48,680 bases of DNA from a bacterium. Lineage in GTDB: Bacteria; Bdellovibrionota_B; Oligoflexia; Oligoflexales; CAIYRB01. Below are positions 29,463 to 38,076 of this stretch, one piece after another. A model generated the notes under the pieces. It saw only the letters and a list, made by a program, of their open reading frames with translations, did not search any database and was not told the origin of the DNA. Positions within the stretch are counted from its first letter, which is position 1. The number at the start of each line of letters is the position of its first letter. Position numbers and translations under genes: made by a program. The stretch covers positions 1-48,680 of the forward strand of contig OMIY01000368.1 of assembly GCA_900299215.1 (NCBI GenBank), read 5' to 3'.

Positions 29463-31520
29463 ATGCGCGTCGACCTAGATGATCTTAATAGCCCGCAAAG
29501 GGATGCCGTAACAACGATAGACGGCCCCGTCATGATCCTAGCTGGCGCCGGTACCGGCAAAACCAGAGTCATCACGTTTCGCCTAGCTTATATGTTGGGT
29601 GCCGGTATCCCAGCTGAATCTATCGTCGCTTTATCTTTCACCAATAAAGCAGCCAAAGAGATGTCGGAGCGCGTTCGAAAGCTTATCGGAGATCGTGCCA
29701 AAAAAGCATGGCTCGGCACATTCCACAGCTTTTGTTTGAGTCTCCTTAGGCGCTTCCCAAATGAAGCTGGCCTCACCCCTGGGTTTAATTTGGCAGGGAC
29801 TTCGGATCAACTGGACTTAGTTCGCAAGGGCCTTGAAGAAAAAAACTGGGCCGGTCTGTACCAAGTAGACCAGCTCCATTATCAGATTGGTATCGCTAAA
29901 AACCAATTGCTGACTCCCGATGATCTGCGCAGCGGCAAGGCTTTAGGTAAGACCAGCATAGACGCCCAGGTGCTGGCTGAAGTGTTTGATCTTTACGAGC
30001 GGCAACTACGACTCAATCGCGTGATCGACTTTGATGATTGCATCTATAAAACAGTACTCATGCTGCGCGCTAACCCCTCAATTCGAGAGCGTATTCGGGC
30101 TGAGTATCGGTATTTTATGGTCGATGAATACCAGGACACCAACAGCGCCCAGTTGGCCGTTATTGAGCTCCTAGCCAGTCCAACTCATGACGTCTGCGTC
30201 GTGGGTGACGATGACCAGTCGATCTACTCATGGCGCGGAGCCATGTATGAAATTCTCGAACGCTTCGAACAGCTATTTACTGGGACCAGAATCATTAAAT
30301 TGGAGCAAAACTATCGATGCTCTAACGTAATTTTAGATGCCGCTAACACTGTAATCCGCAACAATCAACGCCGCAAAGAGAAAACCCTATGGAGTGCGTC
30401 CCAGGAAAATGCCCCCATAGTCCTAAGCCCATGTGAAGACGAGACTTCTGAAGCTAATTTAGTTGCCGAAAAATGCCTGAGCCTGCTTGGATCTGGCCTA
30501 GAGCCAAAGGATATTGGCATACTTTACAGAGCCAACAAGCAATCTACTCCTGTAGAACTGGCTTTGCGCGAGGCCCGTCTACCCTACCGAACTTTTGGTG
30601 GGCAAAGCTTTTTCGAACGCAAAGAGGTCAAAGACTTTGTTTGTTACCTGCGACTAGTTCTCGACACGGAGGACCGTCTAGCTCTTTGGCGGATTGTTAA
30701 CACACCCAATCGAGGCATCGGCCTTAAGACCCTGGAAAGGATTGAGGAGCAAGCCAAAGCCACAAAAAAGTCGCCCTTTCAAGTCATGCGTGAGCTAGGA
30801 ACACTTAGTGGCAAGGCTGAATCAGCGATCAGGGCATTTGTGGACCTTATAGATCAGCTTAGAGCTCTGCCCCGCGAACTTCCGGCCGACTATGAAGCCT
30901 TAGGTAGCCAGATCCTAAAACTTTCAGGTCTTGAGCAGGACATTCGCTTGCGCACAGAAGACTCAGGTTCCCGTGAACGGAAGTTAAGTAATGTTAGGAG
31001 CTTGCCAAAGTGGTTTGGAACTTTAGCAACCGAGTCAAGCGATGATGCCGGAAGTGTCGACGTTCGGGAGCTATTAGATTCCCTGGTTCTTGATAATGAC
31101 CGTCGCGATGAGCATAAGGATGGTGGAAATCATATTTCACTAATGACCGTACACGCCGCCAAAGGCCTTGAATTCCCAGCGGTTTTCGTCGTTGGATTGG
31201 AAGAAGAGCTTTTGCCACATAAAAACAGCATTCAAGATCCTCAGGCGCTTTGCGAAGAGAGACGACTTTTTTATGTGGCGTTAACTCGAGCCAAGAAGAG
31301 GCTATTTTTAAGCTACTGCTTAGATCGAAATGCTGGGTACCAAGGACGACTGTCTCGATCCCCGTCGCGATTTCTAGATGAGGTTCCCGCAGAGACCTTT
31401 TTACGCTCAAACGAAGCTTCTAGCCAAGCTGCTAGGGTTTCGTCGGAAAACGACCGCAAGGCTAATACGGTCAAAAGATTAGGCTCATTGCGAGAGAGTC
31501 TTAGCTCATTACGTCGCTAG
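29463..31520 (+). CDS. UvrD/Rep/PcrA-family ATP-dependent DNA helicase
   Basis: LNSPQRDAV, ILAGAGTGKTRVI, FTNKAAKEM, GTFHSFCLSLL, VDEYQDTN, VGDDDQSIYSWRGA, LEQNYRC, TVHAAKGLEFPAVFVVG, EERRLFYVALTRAKK. Confidence 0.95.
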   Translation: MRVDLDDLNSPQRDAVTTIDGPVMILAGAGTGKTRVITFRLAYMLGAGIPAESIVALSFTNKAAKEMSERVRKLIGDRAKKAWLGTFHSFCLSLLRRFPNEAGLTPGFNLAGTSDQLDLVRKGLEEKNWAGLYQVDQLHYQIGIAKNQLLTPDDLRSGKALGKTSIDAQVLAEVFDLYERQLRLNRVIDFDDCIYKTVLMLRANPSIRERIRAEYRYFMVDEYQDTNSAQLAVIELLASPTHDVCVVGDDDQSIYSWRGAMYEILERFEQLFTGTRIIKLEQNYRCSNVILDAANTVIRNNQRRKEKTLWSASQENAPIVLSPCEDETSEANLVAEKCLSLLGSGLEPKDIGILYRANKQSTPVELALREARLPYRTFGGQSFFERKEVKDFVCYLRLVLDTEDRLALWRIVNTPNRGIGLKTLERIEEQAKATKKSPFQVMRELGTLSGKAESAIRAFVDLIDQLRALPRELPADYEALGSQILKLSGLEQDIRLRTEDSGSRERKLSNVRSLPKWFGTLATESSDDAGSVDVRELLDSLVLDNDRRDEHKDGGNHISLMTVHAAKGLEFPAVFVVGLEEELLPHKNSIQDPQALCEERRLFYVALTRAKKRLFLSYCLDRNAGYQGRLSRSPSRFLDEVPAETFLRSNEASSQAARVSSENDRKANTVKRLGSLRESLSSLRR

Positions 31521-32407
31521 CGTACAACTTCCGCGTCTAGTTGACCTTTTTTATTTACGAACTCTTTAAGCTTTTGCAGGATTCTGTTTTCGATTTGTCG
31601 TGCTCGCTCACGCGTGACACCGTAGCGATCTCCGATTTCCTGCAAAGTTAGCGGTTCTTCAGCCATCATCCGGGCGTCAAAAATCTCCAGGTCCCTGCCT
31701 TTCAGAGTGGCTCTGAAATCGCTGAGGTGTTCTGCGAATATGCGCCTGACTTCTTCGTTGGCCAAAACATCCTCAGCTCCCTGAGCGTCTGATGAAAGCA
31801 GTTGGCCTCTAGTGGTTGAATCCGGCTCACTGGATAACGGTGCGTCAAGAGAAACGTCAGGCGCTGCAAGTCTCGCCTGCATTTCCTCTACGTCCTTTTC
31901 CTTCACGTTCAAATGTTCCGCTAAAAGTTTCGTGTCGACGTGATCATACTCTTGGAGCAGTTTCCGGGCTGTACGCTCAAGGTTGTAATACAGCTTTCGC
32001 TGGTCAGCGGTGGTACCGATCTTAACTTGGCTTTTATTATCCATTATATACTTTAGGATGTAGGCACGAATCCACCAAGCCGCATAACTTGATAACTTGA
32101 CCCCTTTGTAGGGATTAAATCGTTTTACTGCCTGCATGAGGCCATAATTGCCTTCTTGGATCAAATCTAAGAGATTAAGCTGGGCCTGCCTGAAATCATT
32201 GGCTATCTTAACGACTAGGCGAAGATTAGCTGTCACCAGACGGTGAGCTGCCCGCACGTCGCCATCGTCGAAGTGTTGCCGAGCCAGTTCGTATTCTTCT
32301 TCCGGCTCTAGTAAAGGGTATTTGGCGATCTGCTGTAGGTATAGTTGAAGCGGAGATAAGCTTGCTGGTGACTTATCACCTGAACGGACCGCTGGGAGTT
32401 TAGACAC
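31517..32407 (-). CDS. rpoH: RNA polymerase sigma-32-type factor (RpoH family)
   Basis: VTANLRLVVKIANDF, LLDLIQEGNYGLMQAVKRFNPYKGVKLSSYAAWWIRAYIL, QRKLYYNLER (RpoH-box-like), LTLQEIGDRYGVTRERARQIENRIL. GTG start. Confidence 0.88.
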   Translation of the reverse strand: MSKLPAVRSGDKSPASLSPLQLYLQQIAKYPLLEPEEEYELARQHFDDGDVRAAHRLVTANLRLVVKIANDFRQAQLNLLDLIQEGNYGLMQAVKRFNPYKGVKLSSYAAWWIRAYILKYIMDNKSQVKIGTTADQRKLYYNLERTARKLLQEYDHVDTKLLAEHLNVKEKDVEEMQARLAAPDVSLDAPLSSEPDSTTRGQLLSSDAQGAEDVLANEEVRRIFAEHLSDFRATLKGRDLEIFDARMMAEEPLTLQEIGDRYGVTRERARQIENRILQKLKEFVNKKGQLDAEVVR

Positions 32408-32442
32408 TGACCTAGCCCCCTCATGACGAAAGGCAGAAAACG

Positions 32443-33372
32443 ATGTCAGGGATCGGCATCATAACAAATCCCCACTCTAAGTTGAACAAACGAAATCCAA
32501 ACCGGCCCGCACTACTGGGTTTCATTTTGGGTTCCCAGGGGCAGTTGGAAGTCACCAACTCTCTTGATGACTTAGAGCGTGTCGCTAAGGAATTCAAGAG
32601 TAAGGCTATCAGTATTTTAGCCATCAACGGCGGGGACGGAACAGTCTCACGAACTTTAACGGCTTTTTTAAAGGCTTATGGATCTGACCCTCTGCCCAAG
32701 ATTGCTCTTCTGCGAGGCGGGACAATCAATGTCGTTGCAAACAATCTTGGCATTCGGGGGACGCCTGAACAGGTACTTTTCCGTCTCGTTGAGTGGCATT
32801 CCCGTGGTCAAGCCATACCGCTGAGACGCCTAAGACTCATCTCAGTTGACGGTATGTACGGGTTCTTATTCGGCAACGGTATGGCGGCAGCTTTTTTGAA
32901 TGAATACTACAAACGTAAATCTGGTCCCTTGGGGGCAGCTTTGCTTGTGGTCGCTGTCTGGTTTTCTAGCCTATTTAAAGGTCGAATGTTTGAAAAAATT
33001 GTACGGGACCAGAAACAAAAGCTTAAACCTGCTGGTAGCCCAGAGATAGACCAAACAGCTTGCGCGGTATTTTCATCGACGGTTGCGAAATTACCGCTAG
33101 GGGTACCCCTTTTTCATCTCCTTGCCGATCATCCGGATGAATTTCAAACTGTGGCATTCACAACCCCTGCCAAGGATGGGTGGCAACTTCCATTTGTGCT
33201 CATGAGGCGACAAGGAGGCCCAAGTAGAGATAAAATAAGCTTTTGTTGCAAAGTACTTAGTATCGAGATGCGGGAGCCGTTCGACTACACCCTGGACGGT
33301 GAGCTTTTCACAGCCACTAATGGCAAATTAACCGTAGAGGTTGGGCCCCAACTTGAGTTTGTCGTTATCTAA
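32443..33372 (+). CDS. Diacylglycerol kinase catalytic-domain (lipid kinase family) protein
   Basis: GIITNPHSKLNKRNP, ILAINGGDGTVSRTLTAFL, IALLRGGTINVVANNLGI. Confidence 0.85.
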   Translation: MSGIGIITNPHSKLNKRNPNRPALLGFILGSQGQLEVTNSLDDLERVAKEFKSKAISILAINGGDGTVSRTLTAFLKAYGSDPLPKIALLRGGTINVVANNLGIRGTPEQVLFRLVEWHSRGQAIPLRRLRLISVDGMYGFLFGNGMAAAFLNEYYKRKSGPLGAALLVVAVWFSSLFKGRMFEKIVRDQKQKLKPAGSPEIDQTACAVFSSTVAKLPLGVPLFHLLADHPDEFQTVAFTTPAKDGWQLPFVLMRRQGGPSRDKISFCCKVLSIEMREPFDYTLDGELFTATNGKLTVEVGPQLEFVVI

Positions 33373-34426
33373 ACCAAAAACTAACGTATTGCCACCGCCA
33401 CCCCCAGCAGACGTCGCCCTGGCCTTAAAAGTAAGAGCCGTCAATATCGACTGGCTTGCTGGTGATGGCTCGGATCGGTGCTACTACCGAGTCACCTCCC
33501 CCGAGCTTTCTGAGCCTTTAGTGCTTATGCAACTTTCAGGTAGCGACGCAAAAGCTCTGAAAGAGGGCGGCTACGACTGGATCAACATCGCGAAACTTCT
33601 AGCTCATCAGGGGATTTTTGTTCCCAACGTAACCTGCGCTATCCCTGAGCATGCTGCTTTGATAATCGAAGATTATGGCGATCAGATGCTTGAAGGCTCA
33701 GTCTTTGCACTGTGGGAAAAGCAAGATTTAGCATCAATTCGGGAGCTATACCTCGGAAGCATTAAGATTATCACCCAATTTCTGGCAATTAGCCCAAATG
33801 AAAACACCGTTTGGTGCCAACGTGCATTTGATGCTGAAAGGTTTGTTTGGGAGTTGAATTTCTTTGTCCAGAAATATGCATTGCCAATTGCGGGACTCAA
33901 TTTAAGTAAAAGCGAAGAGGCCCAGTTCCAATTTGAAGCCACACGTTTAGCAGAGACGCTTGCCGCCGGTTCGAAATATTTTGTTCATCGCGATTTTCAC
34001 TCGCGAAACATTATGGTCAAAGGGCCAAAACTTGCCGTGATTGACTTCCAGGATGCCCGTTTAGGCCCAGCCTCATACGACCTCGTTTCACTTTGTTTTG
34101 ATTCTTATGTCCCATTTACAAGCGAAATGCGCGGTGAATTAATGGCTTTGGGTCTCGACATGATCCATCAAAACCTTGGCAAGACAGTTTTTGACGACGC
34201 TTCAAATTATTGGCGACCGATGCTTTTGCAAAGACAGCTCAAAGCTATTGGAAGTTTCGGATATTTAACTGTGGACAAGAAAAGAAACAACTATCTGAAA
34301 TATGTCGCACCAGCTATTGCGACCTTAGAGAATCACAAGGTTTCAGATGATCGTTGGCCTTTCATTTCAGATACTTTGATCAGGCGACTGCGCGTCAGTT
34401 TGGATAAAAAATTCTATGGCAAGTAA
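33341..34426 (+). CDS. APH-fold sugar kinase, AmgK-like
   Basis: GDGSDRCYYRV, LLIIEDYGD-like ALIIEDYGDQML, FVHRDFHSRNIMVKG...AVIDFQDARLGPASYDLVSLCFDSY; next gene is a MurU-like nucleotidyltransferase. Confidence 0.82.
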   Translation: MGPNLSLSLSKPKTNVLPPPPPADVALALKVRAVNIDWLAGDGSDRCYYRVTSPELSEPLVLMQLSGSDAKALKEGGYDWINIAKLLAHQGIFVPNVTCAIPEHAALIIEDYGDQMLEGSVFALWEKQDLASIRELYLGSIKIITQFLAISPNENTVWCQRAFDAERFVWELNFFVQKYALPIAGLNLSKSEEAQFQFEATRLAETLAAGSKYFVHRDFHSRNIMVKGPKLAVIDFQDARLGPASYDLVSLCFDSYVPFTSEMRGELMALGLDMIHQNLGKTVFDDASNYWRPMLLQRQLKAIGSFGYLTVDKKRNNYLKYVAPAIATLENHKVSDDRWPFISDTLIRRLRVSLDKKFYGK

Positions 34427-35405
34427 ATATAAGGGACTCGTCCTAGCTGCTGGCTTCGGAACCAGATTACGCCCTCTTACTAACGCTTTCCCTAAGCCGC
34501 TTGTGCCTTTCGCAGGCACCACCCCATTGGCGTTGGCCGTCTCCAAATTAGTTTCATTAGGTGTAGAGAGTATCGCAGTAAATAGTCACTACCACTCCGA
34601 CCAAATATACTCTGCCACAAGTTTATCTCAAAAAATGTTTCCGGATGTCGCGCTCAAGCTCTCACACGAACCGGAGATTCTTGGCACAGGCGGTGCTCTT
34701 AATCCACTTCGCTCCTGGCTTGGAGACTCTCCTCTTATAATCATAAATGGGGACGTGGTTTCCAGCATCTCTCTAACGGACTTAGTCGAAATTCATGAAT
34801 CACGCCGGGCCTGTGCGACCATGGCACTGTTACCGAAAGTAATTCAAGGTGAAACCTCGGTTTTTCACAATAACGGCCTAATTAAGGCAATCAGCAAATC
34901 CGAAATTCCTTCAAATGCTTCCTCAGGTAACTTTGCATGCGCACAAATTATTACCAAAACGTTTGTTGATCTATTACCCCATGAAGGCTCATTTGACATT
35001 ATATCAAAGGGCTATTTGCCAGCACTTGCATCAAGCTTGACCGTTGCCGCCTATATACATTGTGGTTACTGGCACGACTTAGGAACACCTAAATCATACC
35101 TGAGTGCATTGTTAGACCTCTTCAATTTGCCAACCGACGCACTTGAGAAGACGTTGCAGTTAAATTTGCGTTCTAACCAAATGAACCTTGATCTTTCCAA
35201 ACAAAGCCTTGTCCACCAGAGGGCAAGAATTGGCGCTCAGGTAGTCTTAGGACCAAGAGTGATTGTTGAGGCGGATTCGGTATTGGGTGATCGTTGCCAC
35301 ATTACCGAGTCGATTATACTCCCGGGTGCTCAGGTTAGCGCCGGAGAGACCATTCACAGGATGATCATAGGCAAAGATTTTAGATTAGACACCGCTTCTG
35401 TATAG
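34416..35405 (+). CDS. Nucleotidyltransferase, MurU/sugar-1-phosphate nucleotidylyltransferase-like, with C-terminal hexapeptide-like extension
   Basis: GLVLAAGFGTRLRPLTNAFPKPLVPFAGTTPL, GTGGALNPLRSWLGDSPLIIINGDVV; C-terminal ARIGAQVVLGPRVIVEADSVLGDRCHITESIIL. Confidence 0.82.
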   Translation: MASKYKGLVLAAGFGTRLRPLTNAFPKPLVPFAGTTPLALAVSKLVSLGVESIAVNSHYHSDQIYSATSLSQKMFPDVALKLSHEPEILGTGGALNPLRSWLGDSPLIIINGDVVSSISLTDLVEIHESRRACATMALLPKVIQGETSVFHNNGLIKAISKSEIPSNASSGNFACAQIITKTFVDLLPHEGSFDIISKGYLPALASSLTVAAYIHCGYWHDLGTPKSYLSALLDLFNLPTDALEKTLQLNLRSNQMNLDLSKQSLVHQRARIGAQVVLGPRVIVEADSVLGDRCHITESIILPGAQVSAGETIHRMIIGKDFRLDTASV

Positions 35406-35727
35406 TCATTTGCTAATATTAGATCGATTAAGGGGTAAGTGGACGGAGCTGTAAAAACTTGCGCTGTATCTTGCTTGACGACTGGTCTATCACAAATTCT
35501 GGCCGGAACCTTGATTGAGACCTATCATTCGCTAGTACCGCGTTCTTTCAGCAACACTACCACCTCTTTTGGTTTCCAAACCTCCGACTCATCTTTCTTT
35601 ACATGAGTGCCTGGTTTGTTCTGAAACCCTCATCAGAATTGCGTGTGGAAGTCATCTTGCCCCCTAGCACCGCTCTGATGGTATCGCACCAAGAAGTCTT
35701 ACGACTTCGATATAGGCCAATTATCAA

Positions 35728-36861
35728 TTAAACCCTGTGGGCGTCGAGATTGTTAAAGGATTTATTCAAAGTGATCAGCTTTTTGGCTGATGAGGTTGCG
35801 CCTTTTGCTGCGCCGCTATTGCTGTTTTTAGCTTTGACTGCCAATTTGTTTGCCGTTTGGCTTTTGACATGAGCGATTTTGGTTGCTTCGCTCTTAACTT
35901 TGATGAGTGCCGCTTGTACTGCTCCTCGCGGAACATAGTAAACTGTTGTGCCGGATTGTACTACGTCTGGATCGTCGATGTTATCGTTGTGACGCCAAAT
36001 GGAGCGCCATCCTGAGGTTTCGCCATATACACGTTTTGAAATAGTTGCGAGCGTATCGCCCGGTTGTACTTGCTCTTCTGCACGTTGAACTGCGTCATAG
36101 GCTTTAGCGAATGCTACTGCGCTATCTTCAAGAGTGTAATAGATGACATCGCCTGGATAAATTTTGCTGGGGTTTGCCAATCCGCTTAGTGTTGCCATTT
36201 CCTGCCAGTGACTTGGTGCACCGTAAATCTTTTGAGAGATTTTGGCGAGTGTGTCTCCTGGTTCCACGATGTAAGCCATCTTGGAGCCGAGCTCTGGTAG
36301 TCCAGCTGCGGCTGGAGATCCACCCGGCTGCTGAGGTAATGCCGTTGCGGCTGGTGCACTTGCTTGTGCGGCTGGTGCTGCGGCTGGTGCTGCAGCGGTT
36401 GCGTTAGATGGTGCTGAAGCTGGTGCCGCGGTGTCGCTCGCCGGCGCAGCTGCTGCATCCCCTGCTGGTGCTGCGGCGTCGCCACCGGTGGCATCAGCAG
36501 TGGCATTGTCACCACCTGGTTGTTGGCCATTCATCTCCGTGATGATGTCCTGCAAATCGTTTTCGCCTGAGCCCCCGGCTCCAGCGTTAGCGACTGCTTC
36601 CGCACTATCACCACCGGCAGCGTTAGCTGCCTCGGTATCTGCGGATGCAGCGCCATCCTCGGCGGTAGCGTTGTTTCCACCGCCACCGTCACCTTCCTCA
36701 CCGGCGGCTGCATCACCACCGGCCGATTCGTCTGCTACTTGGTTCTCCGATCCTTCCACTGCTTCCTCGGCCCCCTGGTCGCCGGAGCACCCGACGATCC
36801 CGAAGCTGAAGGAGAGTGCTAGGAGCGAAGCGCCAAGCCAGCGCCTCCCGAACATTCTCAT
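35728..36861 (-). CDS. LysM-domain lipoprotein with long low-complexity linker
   Basis: Lipobox FGIVGCSG; two LysM-like segments (YIVEPGDTLAKISQKIYG...PSKIYPGDVIYY and VQPGDTLATISKRVYGETSGWRSIWRHN); preceded by GGAGGATTGAA. Confidence 0.88.
   Translation of the reverse strand: MRMFGRRWLGASLLALSFSFGIVGCSGDQGAEEAVEGSENQVADESAGGDAAAGEEGDGGGGNNATAEDGAASADTEAANAAGGDSAEAVANAGAGGSGENDLQDIITEMNGQQPGGDNATADATGGDAAAPAGDAAAAPASDTAAPASAPSNATAAAPAAAPAAQASAPAATALPQQPGGSPAAAGLPELGSKMAYIVEPGDTLAKISQKIYGAPSHWQEMATLSGLANPSKIYPGDVIYYTLEDSAVAFAKAYDAVQRAEEQVQPGDTLATISKRVYGETSGWRSIWRHNDNIDDPDVVQSGTTVYYVPRGAVQAALIKVKSEATKIAHVKSQTANKLAVKAKNSNSGAAKGATSSAKKLITLNKSFNNLDAHRV
36300..36740. repeat. Low-complexity GCN/GGT-rich region encoding an Ala/Gly/Asp/Asn/Pro-rich linker
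   Basis: Imperfect tandem ggtgctgcggctggtgct-type units read directly; encodes AAPAGDAAAAPASDTAAPASAP and similar. Confidence 0.75.
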
Positions 36862-37143
36862 TTCAATCCTCCATAAAAAGTTAAGACACTAGATCCCTAT
36901 GGGACGCATCGGTATGCATCCTAAAGATCTTTAATTTATTACATGCGGAAACCGGCAACGCCGCAAGGGGCAATGTTTTCCACGATCTCCTCGGGGAATT
37001 GTGCCTGCTCACTCGAGCGGTGGCGGCTGTTTACGCTGTCTACACAGATCTGCCTAATCAAATCCTACGAATCTGTTTCCATTGACTTTTTTTGTCTATA
37101 CACCCCGGCACAGATTTTGCTCAATCATCATGGGTTAGTTTGG

Positions 37144-38004
37144 ATGGCGTATCTATGGATGTTGTTTATGCTTAGTATTGTTGTCGTACTTATTGCTTTA
37201 TTTGGAATCTTAGCTGTAGCTATTTTCGGTACGCTGACACGACAAGCGCGACTTCTTCATGCTTACGCACTTCAAACGTGCTCAACATGGTTGCCCGCTT
37301 TAGCATTGGCCCTTTACGTAAGCCTAGCGCTCTCAAGCCTTTTCAAGAACGCTTTTGTTGGCCTCGGCATGCAGTGTCTCACTTTGGATTTAAGCCCACT
37401 AGAAGGCTCGATCTTGCTTTTTGCTGCTTTGCTTTTTGCGACCAAATTCATCAATTTAACCGCGATCGGAACTACATGCCTTTATCTTATTTTCATTTTC
37501 CATAACGGACACGCACTACTGAAAATACCGGAACTAATCTTTCTGACCGCTCAATTGGTTCTGGTTTTTATGGGAGATAAGGCTGTTTGGCAACAGCCCT
37601 TCGCCGGAAGCTTTGGTGTTGTCACACGTCGGATTGGGGTGACAAGCGTACTGATTGCAGCCATTCTTACAGTAATTTTTTCATTTTTTTATCTAGAGGA
37701 CGTGCGCCACCTACTTGACGCTAGGCTAGCACTTCGTATTTCAAGATCGCTTGTTGCTACAATTTTGACTGCGCTACTGATCGGTTGGTTAGGTGTTGAT
37801 ATCCGTTCACTTAGGCCCTTTTTAATGCCCTTTCTGGCCCTTCCAACTGTCATTTTAATGCAAGCACTGGGTCTATTGGGTAATTTCGGTGGAACTGTTA
37901 CTTTCCTGGTAATTTTGAGCATTTCTTGGGCTACCTCAGAACGAAGGCAGCGTCTCGGTACGGGAGTTGACGGCAACTTTTCTCACAAGATATCCTTTAG
38001 ATAG
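37144..38004 (+). CDS. Polytopic membrane protein of unknown function upstream of rsmH
   Basis: Multiple predicted TM segments (YLWMLFMLSIVVVLIALFGILAVAIF, LPALALALYVSLAL, LLIGWLGVDI). ORF is open from 36943; ATG at 37144 gives a start at the first TM. Confidence 0.6.
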   Translation: MAYLWMLFMLSIVVVLIALFGILAVAIFGTLTRQARLLHAYALQTCSTWLPALALALYVSLALSSLFKNAFVGLGMQCLTLDLSPLEGSILLFAALLFATKFINLTAIGTTCLYLIFIFHNGHALLKIPELIFLTAQLVLVFMGDKAVWQQPFAGSFGVVTRRIGVTSVLIAAILTVIFSFFYLEDVRHLLDARLALRISRSLVATILTALLIGWLGVDIRSLRPFLMPFLALPTVILMQALGLLGNFGGTVTFLVILSISWATSERRQRLGTGVDGNFSHKISFR

Positions 38005-38076
38005 TCTAAAAAAATCATCGACAATCTCCCGCCTAGCCTGTTAATTCCTTGGTGTTTTCTATTCGAAGGAACTTAC

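Noticed and set aside
35693-35708. Hairpin GAAGTC-TTAC-GACTTC downstream of the LysM gene
   Set aside because: Only a 6-bp stem with no T-tract on either strand; too weak to call a terminator.
35603-35731. 42-aa small ORF (MSAWFVLKPSSELRVEVILPPSTALMVSHQEVLRLRYRPIIN) in the 35.4-35.7 kb gap
   Set aside because: No Shine-Dalgarno, overlaps the LysM gene 3' end, no recognised family; could be a gene remnant but not supportable from sequence alone.
36431-36892. 153-aa plus-strand Ala/Ser/Pro-rich ORF
   Set aside because: Antisense of the GC-rich repeats in the LysM lipoprotein; low-complexity mirror ORF.
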